64,000 bases of DNA from Gnetum montanum (taxonomy: Eukaryota; Streptophyta; Gnetopsida; Gnetales; Gnetaceae), in the NCBI GenBank assembly GCA_015680685.1, contig MNCI01002773.1, positions 273,731-337,730 of the forward strand, written 5' to 3'. This document shows, one piece after another, positions 32,524 to 43,389 of the stretch; within the stretch, counting starts at the first letter, position 1; every line of letters starts with the position of its first letter. A program made the position numbers and the translations under genes. The notes below the pieces were generated by a model. That model ran no database searches and was not told the origin of the DNA. It was given only the letters and a program-made list of their open reading frames with translations.

Positions 32524-32655
32524 AACTAAAATCTCAATTTACATGACACTATCTACTATGTGCATGAATTTGAAATGTCGCAATGTTTACAAAAATGATA
32601 CAAGATATGACATGAAAACTTTAATAAAAAATTTTTGGTGAAGCTTGATGTAGCC

Positions 32656-34266
32656 TTATGTAGTTCCTGGTGGTAGTGGCTCCTCCATCGGTTGCTTCCC
32701 CTTGTCATCAAGCTTCTAAAAGTTGTATCGGTCTAGGAGTGCCTCAAGTTTCTCCTATTCCATTCTTGGGTAATGCATTGTCCATGCTTGTTGTGCAATG
32801 TGTGATGGAGTAGGTAGATCCCATGGGCATGATAGCTGTAGAAACATTTGATTCATCTTGACATACGAGGTTGTAAACTACCTCCTATCCTCTTCAAATG
32901 CTTTGGCATTTTCACGTGATTCATGATAGTTAGTCAATCTTCTAGCTAGGTTTTCTACTACATCTTTCTGTCCTTGGTAGCTAGCCTTTATTACTTTCAA
33001 TTTAGAGTTTTCCACTTGAAGTTTCTGTAAAGAATCTTTACAATTCGCAAACTCTTTCTTGTACAAGGCATATGTGGCTACTACTTACTATTCTAGCTCA
33101 TTTCTAGGCCTACCTATTGTTAACATGGCCAAGTTAGCATAATGGCGGTTAGCTAACCTCATGTACTCTCTTAGGTCCTCAATCTGTAGGTCTTTATTTT
33201 TCACCTCCACTTGGTGGATATGGGTGTAACTGTCCAGGATGAGTTGCCAGTCAGGATTCTTTGTTGATATGAAGCTAATTTTGGCCTTTGCCATCTAGAT
33301 CTCTTTTTCATTGATCTACTTGTATATGTCCATTTGATCATGGAAGTGTTTCTTGAGCCTTTCATGTTTCTTTGCCTCATTTTTCCATGCACTTATTTCA
33401 ATAGCTAACTTTTGATAGATAGCACATATCTCCCCATTGAGAGGGTTTGATTTTCTCATGTGAGGTGGTTGATATCTTGGTTGACCCTCACTAGTTATTC
33501 CCTTAACTAGTGAATGGTCTCCTCTAGGACGTTTTTCCACTTTTTCACAATGGTTAACCTCATATTATTATCAGCAAGTTATTTATTTTCCTCTTGGACA
33601 GTGGTAAGTGCATTAACATGTGCATACGTTTGTGCTTCTTCTATGGAGATATTTCATACTGCTTTCTCCTCCTCTATTATCATCTGTTTAGTTTACTCAA
33701 TCAAATGGTTCATTTGCTATATCCTAAATTTCTCTATCTTGTTGGGTACAATAAATTGTGTGGGATCTCTTCGTTCAACTCTTAAGGCTATGAGCTCTTC
33801 TTGTAATTTCAGAATTTCATTTTTTGCATGCTCTGCTCTTATCTCTATCATGACTAGTTTTTATTTTGTAGTGATGAACTAAGACTGTACTATAGTGACA
33901 TCACTTGGGATATCGAAGAGTGTTATCATGACTTGTCCATTCTACAGTAGTCTATCAAGAACATCTTCATGGTCAGTTGGAGTCATTGAGGTTCTAGCTA
34001 ACATTTGAGCATCTCTAGCTCCAATTAGATCTATCAATGACACAATAGGTATGTTGAAGAATTCCTTGATGTGATCAATGATCACTTCTGCTGCTCTTGC
34101 TACATCTTGGTGTTACATCATCACAACAGTGGATCCATATTTAGTCTCAAGCATCACTTGGAATGATGTAGCATTCCTAGAGATTTGTTGTGGCCATTAG
34201 ACCTCTCCTCCAAACTATAGTGAGATTTGTTGACTTGTTGGATTTTCTAAAACTATGGGTTGGATG
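32656..34266 (-). pseudogene. Extra ORF of element D, C-terminal part (after the element B insertion)
   Basis: Removing element B joins this part to 55702-56780. The frame reads VARAAEVIIDHIKEFFNIPI, then TLFDIPSDVTIV, then a long coiled coil (EILKLQEELIALRVE, ANRHYANLA, CKDSLQKLQVENSKLKV) and a C-terminus EEPLPPGTT with a TAA at 32656-32658. Several stops and frame changes occur. I do not recognise the family. The general look of a structured head, a long coiled coil and an acidic/Pro tail resembles the antisense gene product of A and B, but I see no clear sequence match. Confidence 0.6.
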
Positions 34267-34271
34267 GCACT
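34267..34271. repeat. Target-site duplication of element B, left copy (GCACT)
   Basis: GCACT is repeated exactly at 55697-55701 outside the other LTR. Confidence 0.85.
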
Positions 34272-35755
34272 TGTTGCAACTAAGAATTTCCATCATTGGA
34301 AATACCAAAGATCCTTAGTGTAGCAATTTCCCAACCTTAAATCCCCAAGGCCTCCGTAGAAAAAATGGGATTTGAGGCACCATGGCTAGTCCAACAAATC
34401 AACAAGGGACTTATGACATGAAAAACATAGAAATACAAATAGATCTAAATAATGCACAAAAAATAAATTAATATACCTTGTACAAAAAACCAAAAAATTA
34501 AAAATTTATTAATAAAAAATAAATAATAAGTTAGAGAAATGTGTATAGGTAGTGCCTAAGTAGGTAGCAAGGGGGGTTCACTTGAATGGAGTTTAGGGTC
34601 CATTGAAGTCAGTGCAGTCAACTTCATAATCGAGATGTCCTACCACTCCCAATGCTATTGAACCTCTAGTGCTACAATCTTAGATATGCAATGTTGGCTA
34701 CTATTGAGGGGTGAGAAAGGTGAAAAATTTGGATGCCAGTTTACTCCACGTTGGGGTTTGGAAATCCTAGAAGTGTAGTGTTGACATCAAAAATCCATAA
34801 ATCTCAAGGCTATAATGCTTCCACATTTGGGTTCAAAAGAATGCAAGTATGGGAACTTTCAAGAGCTCTTAAGTGCTTGAGAATGCCCAAGTATGGAATT
34901 GTAGGAAATTTTGTATTGTGTGAAGTGCTAAACCTTGAAAAAATTCTAGAACCTATAAATGGTGTTGGAGGTTGATTTTTATAGGTTCTAGACCATGAAT
35001 GGGGCTACAAAATGGCTATGATTTGTTTGCAAAATTGCTATAAACTGGATACAAATTGGCTGCCAAATTTAGATGAGATGGGTGTCCAAATTTGGGTGGT
35101 AACTATAAATAGTAAGTGCTTCCCCCATGGCCATTCTATTTACTATAAATAGTAAGTAGGGCACACCTTCCACACTGGAGATGAATCTTCCATGTTGATC
35201 TCTCCACCATGCTTGCTAAAGTGGTTAGTCAATGTTGAAGTGCATGAAGGGATAAATTTTGGTTTTTGTGACTTCCATGTTGGGGGATGCAATTTTCAAC
35301 CCTAAGGGTAAAGATTCCATGTTGGGGAGAAACTTCGACACTAATGGAAAAAGGTTTCCAGGCTATGCATGTAGTCTCCACACTGAAGGAAGAAAGTTTC
35401 CAAAACTCCCATCCTTCCATGCTAGGGGTAGGTGAGATTTACCCCCTACATGTTTTTCCAGTGTAGAAAAGTGTATGCCCCTCATAAAAGCCATTAAATT
35501 TCCTTTTTTGGCATTCCAAAAGGCATTTTTGATCCCTCCAAGCCCAAATATAGACACTAGGTAACTTGTTTTACTTGGGGAATGAGGCTTTAACCACTTA
35601 TGAGGCATTTTTCAATACCAAAAGTATAAATTATTGAAATTGTCCACTATGCATTAAAATCTTTACATTTACATTGATGTTTTACCTCAAGTTTCATGGG
35701 GTGAAAGATACATGATGAAAATTGACTATAAGATGCAAATTTTTGTGGTGTTTCA
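34272..35755 (-). repeat. 3' LTR of element B
   Basis: It starts TGTTGCAACTAAG and ends TTTGTGGTGTTTCA, matching 54237-55696. A TATAAAAA box on the minus strand lies near 34976-34983. It holds TCCATGTTG and CAACATGG words that recur in the internal array. Confidence 0.9.
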
Positions 35756-36005
35756 ATGGTCACTCTTTGTTGGTGTTTAGAGGATTGACCTAAGAGGCAC
35801 TAACAAAGAATACAAAACACCATTGCATATTATAATGCTGCAATGCATATAGGCCACATGAGAATTATTCTATCCAAGTCACCAAAGTTGCTAGTTTAAG
35901 TTCGTGATGGACCATGGTACTAGTTTAAGGCCCTGGTAGGTAGTGTTGCTAGTTTAAGGTCATAGCAGACCATTGAAAGTAGGCTCACTTGTTGATGATT
36001 ATCGG
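35756..36005. other. Tail of element B between integrase and 3' LTR, with hairpins
   Basis: Units after GCTAGTTTAAG or ACTAGTTTAAGG include GGTC-ATAGCA-GACC at 35958-35971 and two weaker ones from 35898. The purine-rich AAAGAGTGACC before the LTR start is the candidate polypurine tract. Confidence 0.6.
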
Positions 36006-37150
36006 CTACATGTAGTATGGCTTTAGATATGAATGATTAATTGGATTGGCAAGATTATTCCCATCCATGTTGGCTATAATAAATGCTCTATTCCCATAGG
36101 CTTTGGTGACAAGGAAGGGACCTTCCTAGTTGGTTGAGAATTTGTTCACATGCTTGTAGATGGTCTTGAGGACTAGGTCACCCTCCTTGATCTTACGCAT
36201 GTTCAAGTTATGGTGATGTTATCACTTTTTCCTCTCTTGATAGTGCTTGATTTAAGCAAGTGCTTGCATATGTTTCTCCTCCATCGAATCTAGGGTTTCT
36301 ATCCACAACCTCTTATTCTGCTCATTTTTGATGAAGTTGGTCAAGTCTACTTGGAGTGATGGAACTTGCATTTCAAGATGTAAACAAATTTCAGAACCAT
36401 AAACCAGACTATAAGGGGTCATATCGGTTGTCATGTGATAGGTTGTTATGTATGCCCATAGTGCGTGGACAAGCCTCTCATCCCACTTGCGCTTACTATT
36501 GTTGAGCATATTTTTGAGTAAGTTGATGATAACTTTGTTGTCGACTTCTACTTGTCCATTAGCTTGAGGGTAATATAGCGATAAGAAAGAATGTTTAATG
36601 CCTAGGTTGTGATAGAAATATTTTGTTTCATGGCTACTAAATTATGTTCTATTGTCTATAACTATGATCATAGGTGTACCAAAATAGGCTACAATGTTAT
36701 TTAAAATGAATTTGCAAACTTTTTTAGATGTAGTCTTTCTTAGGGGAGTAGCCTCAACCCACTTTGTAAAGTATTTAGTTACAATGATGATGAAGTTATG
36801 CCCTACTGGAGACTTAGGTGTTATAGGTATAATGATATCCAACCCCCATGATTGAAATGATCATGATATTTGAGTGGTGTGTAACTCAGTCAATGATATG
36901 TGTATAAGGTTGCTATATCATTGGCATGTGTCATAATGCTTATCCTTCTATAGGAAGTCATTTTTCATATGAGGCCAATAGTAGCCTAATCATCTAATCT
37001 TAGCAGTCATATCTTTACATCCTATATGTCCTTCACAAATACCCTCATGAACCTTCTCTAGGATTATTCTAGCTTCAGTTTTACCTAAGCACTTTAGGAG
37101 TATGCCATCATAGGATCGTTGACATAGTGTGTTATCACCTACGATGACAT
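36006..37150 (-). pseudogene. Integrase of element B
   Basis: HEGICEGHIG followed by a degenerate C-C pair is the zinc region. WGLDIIIPITPKS and VIDNRT hold the first two Asp. QANGQVEVDNKVI keeps the Glu that is lost in element A. The C-terminal module ends NHSYLKPYYM with a TAG at 36006-36008. The core is broken by several stops. Homology to the integrase at 4556-5690 runs the full length. Confidence 0.85.
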
Positions 37151-37329
37151 ATTGCTTCGATCACTTGTGTATGACATCCTCTTGAGTAGTAGTCAAGCCT
37201 TGTGAAGATTTACTATGCATAAGGTAAAATTTGATACCATCATACCACTCCCTAGTAGAAGAAGTATGGATGATGGCCATAACGATATCCTCAATGTTCT
37301 GTGTGATGGGAGTAGCACAGTCCATGGTT

Positions 37330-37770
37330 AAGGTGGGCAACTTGCCAAACACATCTAGAGTCATACTAAGGGCACACATCACAATTGCATCATTTATGGC
37401 ATTCTCATTTTGGGGTATGTGTTGGATATCAACATCCATGAATTATTGAAACAACCACTTTCCTTGGTCATAGTAAGGTTGTAAGTGCTTAGCTTTGCAT
37501 GCATAGACCTTGGTTACTTGGTTAACCATGAGTTGTGAATCACCTTTGATCGCTAGGCATCTAATTCCTAGATCATGAGCTACCATCATCCCTTTGATCT
37601 AAGCTTCATACTTCATAATGTTGTTGGTACATAGAAACTCAAAGCGAGAGGCAAAGGGTTGGATTTCACGAAATGGAAATGTTATGATGGCAATGGCATT
37701 GGCCCTATGAGCAATTGAAGTTCCATCAAACTACATGACTACCTCATAGCCCTCAAGCACTTGGCTAACA
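37330..37770 (-). pseudogene. Archaeal-type RNase H of element B
   Basis: FDGTSIAHRANA keeps the canonical FDG. FEFLCTNNIMKYEA, GIRCLAIKGDSQLMVNQVTK and HIPQNENAINDA follow in order. This better-preserved version supports the assignment of the element A copy and the Tat lineage. Confidence 0.83.
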
Positions 37771-37829
37771 ACTTTAATATTTTCATTAGGAAACTTAAGA
37801 TCTATGGTTTCTTGGTCATTAACAAGTAA

Positions 37830-38260
37830 AACTGTGAGTTGTACAACTATAGCTTGACCTTTCATTGGGGATTGAAAGACATAATGGAGGTTGAACTTTG
37901 TAGTTATGACTTTCCATCAAGATATATGGCTACTTTCATTGATATTAGTCATTATGGCTCTAAGTATGTTATCCTTGCAAATCACATTAACTTGGCTTCT
38001 AAAGAGGTAGTGTCTTCACTTCTTCAATGAAAAGACTAGTGTTAGACAATACTTCTCCACTTCAGTGTATTAGGTCTCATGGCATACTAACACATGGCTA
38101 AGGTAGTATACAAGCATTTCTACTCTGTCATCATGTTTTTGACAGAGTAAAGAAGCAATGAATGTATCAGAGATGGAAAGATAGATGTAAAATGGTTTAC
38201 CCTCTTGTGGAGGAAAAACTATCGATAGTTGTGTTAATTCTTACTTAAGGTTTTTAAAGG
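37830..38260 (-). pseudogene. Resident RNase H of element B
   Basis: KPFYIYLSISDTFIASLLCQ, VYYLSHVLVCHET and VFSLKK show the gypsy RNase H plan, followed by FNLHYVFQSPMKGQAIV. The catalytic Asp of the first strand is not intact (YLSIS). Stops occur, including a TAA near 38025. Confidence 0.7.
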
Positions 38261-39040
38261 CCTCTTAGCATTGAACCATCCACCCATAGTGAACTCCTTT
38301 CTTAATTAAGTGATGCATGGGTTGTAACTTATCCGTAAGCCTAGTGATAAGTCTGTGAATAAAATGTAATCTACCTTGTAATCCCCGAAGCTCTTTAGGT
38401 TGGTAGATGTTGCTAATTTTGATATGGCCATAATCTTATCAGGACTGACACAAATCCCTACTTTAGATACTACAAAGTTAAGCATCTTACCAGTCTTGAC
38501 ACCAAAGACACACTTCTTAGGATTGAGTATTTGAGGCATCATTTAAGCACAAGTTCTAGGTCATTAGCATGATCATTGGTCACTTTGGAATTAATGGCTA
38601 TATCATCCATGTAATCATTAAGCAAACCTAGCATGTAGTCACTAAATATATAGTTCATGGCTTGTTGATAGATCACTCTAGTATTCTTAAGGCCAAATGA
38701 CATCATATTATAGCAAAAGGTCCTTCATGGGGTCATGAAGGTCATGCTAAGTTGGTACTCTAGGTTGATCATAATTTGGTTATATCTCGAGAATCCATCC
38801 ATAATGGACAACAAGGCATGTCTAGCTATAGTATTGATAAGTTGATCAATACTAGGCAAAATAAAGTCATCCTTGATAGTCACTTTGTTTTGGTCTTAAA
38901 AATCAATGCAAATATGGATACTCCTATTTTTCGTAGGGACTACCACTATGTTGGACACCCATTACATGTAGTTGATAGTTCTAATGAAACTATCTTGATA
39001 GAGCTTTAAGATCATCATGAATTTCCAAGGCCAAATCAAG
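38261..39040 (-). pseudogene. Reverse transcriptase of element B
   Basis: WVSNIVVVPTKNRSI, LPSIDQLINTIA, LLSIMDGFSRYNQI, MMSFGLKNTRVIYQQAMNYI and then LLNDYMDDIAINSK. The catalytic YMDD at about 38605-38617 is intact, unlike element A. A frameshift near 38535 separates it from KKCVFGVKTGKMLNFVVS. Stops are scattered. Confidence 0.88.
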
Positions 39041-39500
39041 TCTAATGTTGTGCACTTTTTTCTTAACTAGTCTAATGCTAGGGTCTAGTATGATGTTATG
39101 CTAGACTAAACATGAATCTAGGCCTCAAATGTCTTCATAGGCCTTAACATTGTAGGACCTTGGTGATGTCTTAAGCATATTGAGGTTTGAGTGAAGAGCT
39201 TAGTTTAAGGGTTTTCTCCTTACCACTGTGTGTTGTGACTAGAACCTCAGCCAAAGAGTCTTCAATTATGTCACCTGCCTCTAAGTCAAGGGTGTTGACT
39301 AGGTTTTTAGGTCATTCTAGAGGTTTTTCTATAAAGGCTATGTGATCTACAAGACTCTCAGGCTCAAGATCTAGGCAATCAAGGTTGATACATTGTTCAA
39401 CATCACCATGAGATCCATGTAGACACAAAGGCAAACTAATTTTCTCTCGAGTACTCATACATTGATTATGCATATCAACGAAAGGCATATTAAGTGGCAC
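39041..39500 (-). pseudogene. N-terminal leader of the element B pol ORF
   Basis: The frame from 39500 starts MPLNMPFVDMHNQ and contains LDCLDLEPESL and LVNTLDLEAGDI. It matches the element A leader (LVDLEPSPYD, LVQTLDLEAGDV). The function is unknown. It is a conserved block about 250 residues before the RT core. Confidence 0.6.
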
Positions 39501-40260
39501 CTAGGTAAAAGTGAACAAATAATGCTAAAATGCTATAAAATTAAGAAAATACATGCAAATATAAGGAAAACAAGGCCATCCAAGGTCATCAATAGGATGA
39601 CAACAAGCAAAAAAAGTGCAATAAGCACCAAATAAAGTTTAGACCAAGGTTAAACCAAGTAAAGTATAAGGATCAAGACTACAAATGGTCAACAAAGGCC
39701 ATGAGTTTGCCAGTCTTAGGCCTTAGTGGGCCATGGTCACATGATGTTAAACAAGGGTTAGGAAAGATCAAACCCCACTATTTGATACCATTGAAAGGCC
39801 AAAAAGAGGTAAATAAATTTATAATAAGAAAAATAAAGAGCATATAAGGTTTTATAAAGCCCATAGAAGGTCAACAATGAAAAATGCAACACCAGTCCAA
39901 AAATAAGCTAAAATACCATGTAATAAGGTAAAAAATCAAACAAAACAAGCTATATATGATAAAATTTACCTAACATAGGCCAAAAATGATTAATTTTTGC
40001 TAGTTTTAAGCCTTAGTGGGCCATGTTTTGAGGCTACAACAATGTTAGGTGGGTTTGGACATCAATTAGGACTATTTTTTAGCTATTTGGACTCAAAAAT
40101 CAAGTGTTTTGAGGCTTCTATGCTAGGTTTAGCATATAAACATGGACCCTTAGCATGGTTTCAGGGTGCTTAGAGATACAAAATCAAGGGTTCAAGACCT
40201 TCCCAAGGTAGCATAGGGTCAAATCCATCAAAATTGGGCACTTCGGAGGTTTGTAAAGGT
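39501..40260. other. Spacer of element B upstream of the tandem array, with two hairpins
   Basis: No frame is supported. Hairpin units lie at 39719-39732 (GGCC-TTAGTG-GGCC) and about 40009-40022 (AGCC-TTAGTG-GGCC) after GCTAGTTTTA-like leads. Confidence 0.6.
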
Positions 40261-40269
40261 CAAAAATCA

Positions 40270-42960
40270 AGTTCTAAAGCCTTTTTCCCCTTGTTTCAAC
40301 AATAGCCAGCATGGAAGAAAAGGGGGCTTAATATGAAAAACCAAAACCTTAGCCAAAACAGGGTCAAATGAGGTCAAACAAGTAGCTGGAACCCAAATCT
40401 AGAAGTTATGCATCCTCTAGCTTCATTTTGAGGCAGTTTGAGGCAAATTTGAGTGTCAAAACATGTCAAAATGGCATTCCCCATTTTTTTCATGTTGAGC
40501 ATAGTATCCTCAATGTGGAAGAATGGGGAACAAATTTTTGTGAATTCAAAGTAACTTAGAAGCACTTTAATAGGTTTCTAGGCTTCTAGGGCTGTAGACT
40601 TTGATTTTACAAGTTTTTGGTTAATTTTGAGCATGTTTGAAGACTGTTTAAGGGTACTTAAGGTCTTCCCCCTTATTTCCATGTTGAGGAAGTTAATCTA
40701 GTGTGGAAGAATGGGGGAATGAATTTTGGAGTTGAATTAAGATCAAACAAGGAAAATCTCAAGGCTATGAGCTCCTAGGCTTATATGGCGTAGATCTTTG
40801 GCTTCCAAGAGTGTCATCTTGCAACCAAAAGTAAAAAAGTAGCTTTTTCGCCTTGTTTCCATGCTACCCACTATGGAAGGGGCCTCCTCTAGCTGGATGA
40901 ACCAAGAACCTTAGGTCTAGGCCAATTTGAGTCACAATGGACCATGCAGTCAGCCTTCAGAGTTGCTAAGGCTAAGGGTTATGTCTCCATGTCAAAATCT
41001 AGTAGTTTTGAGTACTCTCAAGTGGTTTTTGAGCTTCTCCCTCTTTTTTCATGTTGAGGCTAGGGAGCTCAATGTGGAAGACTAGGGGGAAACCATTTTT
41101 TGACCATCTAGGATCAATTTCTTGAGGTTTGAAGGCTCTAATGACTGTTGACATGGTTCTAGAGTGCATGTGAGGTTATTTGATGTTATTTTGAGGTGTT
41201 TAAGAGCTCTAAAAAAGTCTCCCCCTTGAGTTTCCATGCTAGGGATACTATGCTCAATGTGGAAAAGGGATCCCCTATAGGGAAGAATCATAAATCTTAG
41301 ATCTGGGCTAGTTATGACCTTAATTAATTGTGCATGTATGCCTCTAGGATTACTGAGGTCAATGAATAGGGTTCGAAATCAAGTTTGGCCAATTTGGAGA
41401 TTTCCTAGATGGTTTTTGAGCTTCCCTCCAATTTTCCACACTAAGGATAGTATGCTCAAAATGAAATACTAAGGGGAAGAATCTTTTTGACTTTTTGCAT
41501 TGTTTCTTATCATGCATGTAGGTCTCCAAGGTTGCTAGTGTTGATTGCTGCTTCCTAGTGTCAAAATTCAGTCATTTCAAGAGTTTTTGAGTTGTTTTGG
41601 GGCTCTCCCTTATTTTTCCACACTAAGGGAAAGTCTTTTTGGCCACTTATGATCAATTTTGATAGTCTTGAGGGTCTGAGGATGTGTAATTGAGGCTCTT
41701 AGACACACATAGGGCTTTTTGATGTTTGTTTGACATCGCTAGAGGTTATTTTAAAGTCTTCCAAAATTTCCTCCCTTTCTTCCATGTTGGGTAGCATGGA
41801 AGATGTGGCTCTTAGTGTGGATGAACTTAGGAACCCTAGTTTTTACCATTTTCCATCATCTTGGCTATGCATGCATGCTTTTAAGGTTACTGGCATTAAC
41901 TATTGATACATGATGTCCAAATTTTTCTTTTTCAAGTGTTATTAAGTAATTTTTAGGCTTTCCTCACTTTTTCCATGTTGGGGCTTTCTTGCTTAGCATG
42001 GAAGATTGGGGAGAAGGGCGTTTTAGCTTTTATGGTTAAATTAGACTATGCATGAGTGTCCATAGGATTTTTGGTGTTGGACATCAGTGTCTAAGGTTAA
42101 AATATGGTCATTTTGAAGGATGTTAGAGGGTTTTTAGGCTTTTCCCTTCTATCCACATTGAAGATTGTAGGCTCAACATGGAAGAGGTATCCCTCAATCA
42201 AAAAAGTCAGATCTAGGCTAGATCAACAGCCAATCGACCATGCATGTCAACCTCCAGGGTTATTGAGGTTAACAATCAATACTCAATGTCAAGATCTATC
42301 AATTTGAAGGCTTCTAAGTGCCTCATGAAATCTCCCCCTTTCTTCCATGCTAGGCATGATGGCCCCAACATGGATGAGAGGGGGATGGTATTTTTATGCC
42401 ATATTTGACTACTTTTGGAACATTTAGGATCCCCAAAGGATCCTAGCAGAGTCTAGGGGTCACCATGCATTAAGAAATAGTTACTAGGAAGTCAATTTAG
42501 GTTATTTTTTGCCTTCCCCCATCCATCCATGTTGAGGGTGAGGTGGTCAACATGGATGAAGCCTCCCTCAGCATTGAAACACAAAATCCCAAGGTTTTGA
42601 CCAATTCCAACTTGGTTTGATGAGTTTTTGGTTTTGCCAGTGATGCTCAAAGGGATTCTAGGTCATGCAGGGTCCACATTAAAGTTAAACTTGTGCTAGA
42701 TGGGTATTTGCATAGGGATAGGTGTTACCCTTCTCCTTCTACTTTAGGCATTGTTTCCCTAGCATGGAAATCCATGGAATCTAGCTTTGTTCATGTCTCA
42801 TCCACTTTTGAGAACCTAAGGTTGAAAAAGGAAAGTTTTGGTTACCAAGAAAAGGGAAAAATAGTTGTATTTTAATGATTTTATGAAATGGGAGGCATGT
42901 TTCCACACTGGACATGGTGTCCTTAGCATGGATGCATGGGAGTTAAGGTTGCAATATAGT
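40270..42960. repeat. Tandem array of about 14 degenerate units, period about 185 bp, in element B
   Basis: A CCATGTTGAG or CCATGCTAGG landmark falls near 40492, 40680, 40861, 41050, 41235, 41437, 41618, 41782, 41973, 42153, 42344, 42527, 42737 and 42902. The mean step is about 185 bp. Each landmark is followed 10-20 bp later by CTCAACATGGAAG or a variant, making an inverted repeat flanked by a C-rich and a G-rich stretch. The same words occur in the element B LTRs. The array lies just upstream of the antisense gene. Confidence 0.75.
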
Positions 42961-43389
42961 TTTAAGTGTTAAAACTGGAAAAAAGCTCAACGTTGGGGCA
43001 ATTTCTAGTCAAAAGAGAAGGCATAGGGTGGGGCCCATAATATAAAAATTTAAAATTTTGAAAAGTGAAGTTGTTTCCCATCCAAAACTAATGTGACTAT
43101 ACTTTCCCCTTTTTTCACTTTAGTGCACATAGAGTTATGGTGCATTGAATTAGTAGCTGGGGTTTTAAGGTGTGTGTTTAGGTTTTAGATGTGCTTTTAT
43201 TATGAAATCTCACAAGTTTTCATTACAATTGTCATTCTAAATCAATGACACATTGGAGGAGAGCTCTAGTAGAAATTTTTGTTGCAAAGAACACCAATCT
43301 TCAGCCTGGAAGACTTCCATCTTCCTTGAACTAAGAGTAGAAAACCTATTTCTCCATAGATTTTAGCAATTCTCAATGTTGAGCCTACC
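42961..43389. promoter_or_regulatory. Presumed proximal upstream region of the antisense gene (B)
   Basis: Non-coding, between the tandem array and the first ATG at 43390. AT-rich words such as TATAAAAATTTAAAA near 43041 could serve as a TATA element on the plus strand. No transcript evidence is available. Confidence 0.3.

Noticed and set aside
33514-33882. Possible membrane protein on the plus strand
   Set aside because: It is the shadow of the coiled-coil frame of the element D extra ORF on the minus strand.
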